Positions 60,260 to 64,000 of a stretch of DNA of 64,000 bases are shown here, piece after piece; within the stretch, counting starts at the first letter, position 1, and each line of letters begins with the position of its first letter. The translations under genes were made by a program, and so were the position numbers. Below the pieces are notes generated by a model. The model searched no databases and was not told the origin of the DNA. It saw nothing but the letters and a program-made list of their open reading frames with translations. Origin of the DNA: Microbacterium sp. oral taxon 186 str. F0373 (lineage in GTDB: Bacteria; Actinomycetota; Actinomycetes; Actinomycetales; Microbacteriaceae); NCBI RefSeq assembly GCF_000411455.1, contig NZ_KE150458.1, positions 62,001 through 126,000 of the forward strand, read 5' to 3'.

Positions 60260-62512
60260 TCACAGCTGGCTACCGATGAACGCCTTCGCCTCGTCGAGGG
60301 TGGTCATCTTCCGACCGAACGCTCGCACGGCGTCCATGTAGGTGAGGCGGGTCGGCTCCGGGTAGGCCAACGGAGACGGTGCCGTCGGCGTCGCCTTCAG
60401 CATGCGCGGGTCGAGCACGGCCACCAGGCCGGTGTCGCTGGAGGTGCGGATGAGACGCCCGACTGCCTGCTGGAGCAGCAGCGCCGCGTCGACCGCGTAT
60501 ACGGCGCGCTGCGCCTCGGAGACGTTGCTGATGCGCTCGTTGATCTGCTCCACGCGGGCCTCATCGAGCGGGTTACCGGGGGAGCGGGGCACCCGGTCGA
60601 TGACGACCAGCGAGCACGTCTCGCCGGGGGCGTCGACGCCGGTCATCATTGTCTTCGTGCCTACGAGCACGCTGCCAACATCCTCGCGCCACTCGCGGAC
60701 GATGCGGGTGGATGATCCGCCGTCCCACTGCGAGTGGACCTTCACGCGCGGCAAAGCGCTACGGAGCGCCTCCGTGTACGCACGTCCCTCCCGTGCTGTC
60801 GCGGAGAGGATCAGCGCTCGACCGCCAGTGGCGCGCACGAGCTCGATGATCTGCTTCGTCGCCCACTGAGCGTGCCCGCGTACGTCGAATCGCCGCTTGT
60901 TGCCCCATCCCTCTGTTGTGATCTGACCGAAGTCGGGTCCGGCGACGACGCGTGGGATGTAGAGGCCCGACCGCTGGTACGCCGCGTTGAAAGGCGACGG
61001 GTACTTCACCAGTTGCGCGGCCAGTCCAGCCTGGAACGGGTAGTTGGAGGGCATCGTCGCGCTGATCGCGGACACAGACAAGCTCACGTGCTCAGTGACG
61101 TCATCGTCGACCTTCAGGTCGTAGCCGTAGAGATTGTCCCGGAGGAGGAACCCGACGTCGATCGGAGAGACGTTCGCTCCCCACCAGTCTCGTGACTTCG
61201 CGGCGTCGCCACGATCGTCTTTCTCCACCCAGCGCGCCCAACCGCTGCGGTGGCGGGTGAGCGCTTCCACGGTCTGCTTGAGACTGTCGAGCGCGTCTTT
61301 CGCTGAGCTGGCTCGGATCCGCGTCGTGACGTCGCTCGACTCGGTGTTCTTGCCGAGGTGCTTCTTGCCCGCGTCGATCCAGTCCTTGATCAGCTTTTCG
61401 GTGTCGCCGAGAGGGCGGTCCGACTCCTTGACGCGGCGCAGGCCGTCCTTCCCGCCGAGCGTGAAGTCTCGGAGCAGCCGGTCGAGCTCCTCGGCGAGGT
61501 GCTCCCCAGCGTCGCGCCAGGTCAGCGACGCGGAGGTGTTCCCACACGCTCGGGTGACGGAGCGCCCGATGCGCCCGAGAGTGCCGCCGGAGAGCTTCGC
61601 GGCGCCCTGGGATCGCACGTGGGAGGGGAGGGTGTGCGCTTCGTCGACGATGATGTGCTCGAAGTGGCCGAGCTTCATGCTGCCGACGATGACGGGGACC
61701 GCTTTCGCGGCTTGAACGGCGAGGATCGAGTGGTTCGTGATGACGACGTCGGCGCCGGCGGCGTGCTCCCGGGCGATTGTGACCTTCGCGGTGACACCGA
61801 AACGGGATCCGTCGTCGGCTTCGCTTGACGGTGACGACACGGTCGCCCACATCGCTGCGGAGTGCTCGATGGGGCAGGAGTGGCGGTCTCCAGGCTCGTC
61901 CGGGTCGTCCGCGAAGTAGGCGCGGCACGCCCATGACACGAGGCGCCGCAGCGGCTCGAGCTCGTCCAGTTCGAGGCCGTACAGCTGTTCGAGACCGTGG
62001 AGGGGGCGGCCCTTGTCGAGCACGTCGGCAAGGTCACGGTAGCGGAACGTGCCCGCTTCCCCCGTGAGCAGTTGCGCGGTCGAGATCACCTTCGCGGGGT
62101 CGATGTAGTTCGCGACGCCCTTCATGAACGCGGCGCTGACGCTGACGTCCGGGTAGAGTTCGCCTGCCGCCTCGACGACGATGGGCACGTCCTTGTCCTG
62201 CAGCTGTGCCATCAGCGCGAGCGAGTCGGTGGAGATCACCGTGCGCTCACCGCGGCGGATCGCCGCGAGAAATGCGGCCGCCAGCGCCGCGAACGACTTG
62301 CCCGACCCGGTCGGAGCCTGCCCAGCCGTGTGCCCGCGCCCTTCCATAGCCGCGACGATCGCACGGTGCAGGGCGTCCTGGCCCTCACGAGGCTTGGCGT
62401 CGAGTAGGCCCGTGGTGATACGCACGGCGCGCGTCAGGAGCGCGGAGCTGTCTCCGATCGGGACGGTAGCGAGGTCGAGATCTGCGAGGGTCCCGGAGGA
62501 GGCGAGGGTCAT
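60260..62512 (-). CDS. DinG-like superfamily 2 DNA helicase
   Basis: A 750-residue XPD/DinG-type helicase. Walker A APTGSGKSF (Lys72), DEAH in IIVDEAHTLPSH (about 288), then ALILSATAREGRAYTEAL, GTKTMMTGVDAPG and QAVGRLIRTSSDTG (motif VI). The four cysteines that hold the iron-sulfur cluster in DinG are mostly missing: the usual NYxC reads MKGVANYID near 130, and later only WACRAY and RHSCP remain. It begins 25 bases after the kinase gene and is the last gene of this leftward operon. ATG at 62512 is used. Confidence 0.85.
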   Translation of the reverse strand: MTLASSGTLADLDLATVPIGDSSALLTRAVRITTGLLDAKPREGQDALHRAIVAAMEGRGHTAGQAPTGSGKSFAALAAAFLAAIRRGERTVISTDSLALMAQLQDKDVPIVVEAAGELYPDVSVSAAFMKGVANYIDPAKVISTAQLLTGEAGTFRYRDLADVLDKGRPLHGLEQLYGLELDELEPLRRLVSWACRAYFADDPDEPGDRHSCPIEHSAAMWATVSSPSSEADDGSRFGVTAKVTIAREHAAGADVVITNHSILAVQAAKAVPVIVGSMKLGHFEHIIVDEAHTLPSHVRSQGAAKLSGGTLGRIGRSVTRACGNTSASLTWRDAGEHLAEELDRLLRDFTLGGKDGLRRVKESDRPLGDTEKLIKDWIDAGKKHLGKNTESSDVTTRIRASSAKDALDSLKQTVEALTRHRSGWARWVEKDDRGDAAKSRDWWGANVSPIDVGFLLRDNLYGYDLKVDDDVTEHVSLSVSAISATMPSNYPFQAGLAAQLVKYPSPFNAAYQRSGLYIPRVVAGPDFGQITTEGWGNKRRFDVRGHAQWATKQIIELVRATGGRALILSATAREGRAYTEALRSALPRVKVHSQWDGGSSTRIVREWREDVGSVLVGTKTMMTGVDAPGETCSLVVIDRVPRSPGNPLDEARVEQINERISNVSEAQRAVYAVDAALLLQQAVGRLIRTSSDTGLVAVLDPRMLKATPTAPSPLAYPEPTRLTYMDAVRAFGRKMTTLDEAKAFIGSQL

Positions 62513-62537
62513 GGCTCTCACATGCACGGCGCCGGAG

Positions 62538-63146
62538 CTACGAGGCGGATCGCTCCATCGCGGCGGTGCAGGCACGCTCGTCCGCCCTCGCGTGGAGGCC
62601 TTCGAGCGTGCCGGAGTTATCGATGACCTCGTCGAAGTGGGCGGGCTCGAGGCTCCGCTCGGTCGAATGGGTTCCCGGGGCCGCCTCCATTGAAGGGCGG
62701 CTCACCCACAGAGCGGTCCCGCCGAGCTCGCGAACCATTGCGAGCTCGTTCGGGATTCGGATGCCGGTGATGACGACAAGCTGCCCGGCTGCGAGGCGTG
62801 CTGCGACACGCTCGCGCATCACGTTCACCCACGTGTCCTCGCCGAAGAACTCGCGGCCGCCTTCGCTGCCGTCCCGCTGCATGTACGCACGGAAGTCGCG
62901 GATCGACTTCGCGTCCACGAAGCCGAGGCGGTCCACCAGCCGGGATGCGAGCCGAAAGCCTGGCCAGATTCGGAGGCGGATACCTTCGCGGATACGGACC
63001 TTGATCCACGGGTCGACGGCGAGCATGTGCTCGAGGATCGGATCGCTCATGCCGAGTTTCACGAAGCCGTGGCGGGCGACGAGCCTGTCCGCGTAGGCGT
63101 CCTTCCCGGAGCGGAGCCGACCGCCGAGGGCGATGAGTACGCTCAC
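62538..63146 (-). CDS. Deoxynucleoside monophosphate kinase-like P-loop protein
   Basis: A 202-residue P-loop kinase: VSVLIALGGRLRSGKDAYADRL (GxxxxGK with Lys15) at the start and a helical body with basic residues (IREGIRLRIWPGFRLASR). Phage T4-type dNMP kinases and actinophage kinases share this layout. It would supply dNTPs for element replication. The GTG start overlaps the methyltransferase stop by 4 bases. Confidence 0.75.
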   Translation of the reverse strand: MSVLIALGGRLRSGKDAYADRLVARHGFVKLGMSDPILEHMLAVDPWIKVRIREGIRLRIWPGFRLASRLVDRLGFVDAKSIRDFRAYMQRDGSEGGREFFGEDTWVNVMRERVAARLAAGQLVVITGIRIPNELAMVRELGGTALWVSRPSMEAAPGTHSTERSLEPAHFDEVIDNSGTLEGLHARADERACTAAMERSAS

Positions 63147-63682
63147 GCGGCGGCGCCTTCCAGAACGAGGCTGGCAGAATGCACGTTGTGCAGCGGCACG
63201 AAGGTGCCGTCCAGACCTGAATCCCGCAGTGCTACAGCTGCCCAGTGCCCATACGCAACGAGGCACGACGGTGCGCCACTGTTGGATGCGGCACGGGTTC
63301 CGTCGGCACGATGGAAGTGCAGCCGCCCGTGGAGAAAAAGGACGCCGGTTGCCTTCTGCCAGACCTCGCGCACGAATCCGGCGGTCTCTGTGCGCGCAAA
63401 GACCAGCGCGACTCCACCGGCCGGGTGGTCGGCGAGCTTGGCCAGCCATGCCGACGTCTGGGCACCGTAGGGCGGGTTCAGCCAGACTCGGTCGCGTGCC
63501 CAATCAGCAGCGAGACCATCAACGGGAAGCTCGATGTGGCGCATCGCTGTTGGCCAGGGGCGGGGTGAGGGGGCCGCGCAGGGGTCTAGGTCGAACACGC
63601 CGATCGCGTCGATAAGTTCGGGCGGGGTGAGCCACGTGGTCGTGTCGGCCGCGGGGGACTGATGTGAACCCATGCCGGTCAC
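63143..63682 (-). CDS. Phage-type DNA N6-adenine methyltransferase
   Basis: A 179-residue protein of the phage Dam family: DLDPCA (31-36) and the catalytic NPPYG (69-73), with VALVFARTETAGFVREVW and GRLHFHRADG as further landmarks. It may protect the element from host restriction or mark its DNA. The GTG overlaps the exonuclease stop and the kinase gene, so four genes are coupled. An internal ATG at residue 4 or 5 is an alternative start. Confidence 0.85.
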   Translation of the reverse strand: MTGMGSHQSPAADTTTWLTPPELIDAIGVFDLDPCAAPSPRPWPTAMRHIELPVDGLAADWARDRVWLNPPYGAQTSAWLAKLADHPAGGVALVFARTETAGFVREVWQKATGVLFLHGRLHFHRADGTRAASNSGAPSCLVAYGHWAAVALRDSGLDGTFVPLHNVHSASLVLEGAAA

Positions 63683-64000
63683 GCAGCGGCCCCGACCTGT
63701 ACTGGCCAGCCGGGATCGACGTTCACGGTGGGGTCGTATCGGCGCAAGTATGCCTGCAAAGATGCGGATTGTTCAGCCCTCCAGCCGACCTGGGCAGCGT
63801 GGAGCTCCATGAGTGACAGGCCGCCGAGATCCGGGTGGGCGAGGAGCTTCTGGACGATCTTGCCGGCAGCGACGGCATCGGCCTTGGCGTTGTGCGCATC
63901 GTCGAGTTCGATGCCGTAGTGCGCAGCGACGGCGGTGAGCTGCCGGCTGCCGCGGCGATACTTGTCCACATGGCGGTCGAGCACGATCGAGTCGAGAACA
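63679..64000 (-). CDS. DnaQ-like 3'-5' exonuclease, partial
   Basis: The frame is open to the right edge; about 106 codons to the stop are visible. The sequence VLDSIVLDRHVDKYRRGSRQLTAVAAHYG and the HNAKADA motif (HxAxxD, Exo III) place it in the DnaQ/DEDDh family. The first two catalytic motifs lie outside. It is the leading gene of the operon in this window. Confidence 0.8.
   Translation of the reverse strand, partial: VLDSIVLDRHVDKYRRGSRQLTAVAAHYGIELDDAHNAKADAVAAGKIVQKLLAHPDLGGLSLMELHAAQVGWRAEQSASLQAYLRRYDPTVNVDPGWPVQVGAAA

Noticed and set aside
1-64000. CRISPR arrays, rRNA operon, plasmid or phage origin
   Set aside because: No regular spaced repeats, rRNA sequence or iteron set was seen on reading.

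Overview
The window comes from a high-GC actinobacterium, most likely Microbacterium or a close relative in the Microbacteriaceae. Pointers are dense GTG/ATG starts with 4-base stop/start overlaps, a C50-type carotenoid cluster (crtE, crtB, crtI, two small cyclase subunits, lycopene elongase), a mycobacterial-type LigD/Ku pair, DUF3039, an actinobacterial UPF0182 protein, and a tmRNA tag ending in ALAA. No search was run; family names come from motifs read in the sequence.

Region 1 (1-9.9 kb): an edge-truncated phosphotransferase, then nudC-uvrD2 translationally coupled. A ThiF/E1-like protein overlaps the end of uvrD2 on the other strand. A zincin-like protein, a PDZ/Lon-type protease and a large UPF0182 membrane protein follow. 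Region 2 (9.9-16.2 kb): a six-gene carotenoid operon plus idi, read from one promoter and facing a MarR-type regulator across a short region with an AT-rich palindrome. tRNA-fMet follows. Region 3 (16.3-34 kb): metabolism and envelope genes (nitrilase, aminotransferase, HtrA, maltokinase, an ABC pair, DUF3039, pncB, murI-rph-rdgB, a CDF transporter and a frameshifted membrane protein). Region 4 (31.6-37.1 kb): ligD and ku diverging, DedA, tRNA-Leu, a formate/nitrite-type channel with a palindromic operator candidate, and a small membrane protein.

Region 5 (37.2-41.7 kb) is a compact tad (Flp pilus) locus: TadA, TadB, TadC, a 59-residue Flp-like pilin, two TadE-like pseudopilins and a TadG-like protein. 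Region 6 (41.8-54.1 kb) has an MFS exporter and the conserved prfB-ftsE-ftsX-smpB-ssrA neighbourhood, here split by an alpha/beta-hydrolase gene that an ISL3-type insertion sequence has cut. The IS has 24-bp imperfect ends and an 8-bp target duplication, and removing it with one duplication copy restores the reading frame exactly. After ssrA come an LPXTG-anchored tyrosine-type phosphatase, a lipoprotein and an inositol-monophosphatase-family enzyme.

Region 7 (54.2 kb to the right edge) looks like an integrated mobile element that entered at tRNA-Lys(CTT): tRNA, terminator, excisionase, tyrosine recombinase, then unfamiliar genes, and a coupled leftward operon (DnaQ-like exonuclease, phage-type adenine methyltransferase, nucleotide kinase, DinG-like helicase). 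Its most unusual trait is that four proteins, two on each strand, carry the same N-terminal tag (consensus MST...HPRGQAxNAGQF..K.N.AP) on unrelated bodies, one of which is an ArdC-like/zinc-peptidase fusion. The two inner tagged genes diverge from a perfect 16-bp inverted repeat that includes both start codons. The far end of the element is not inside the window.
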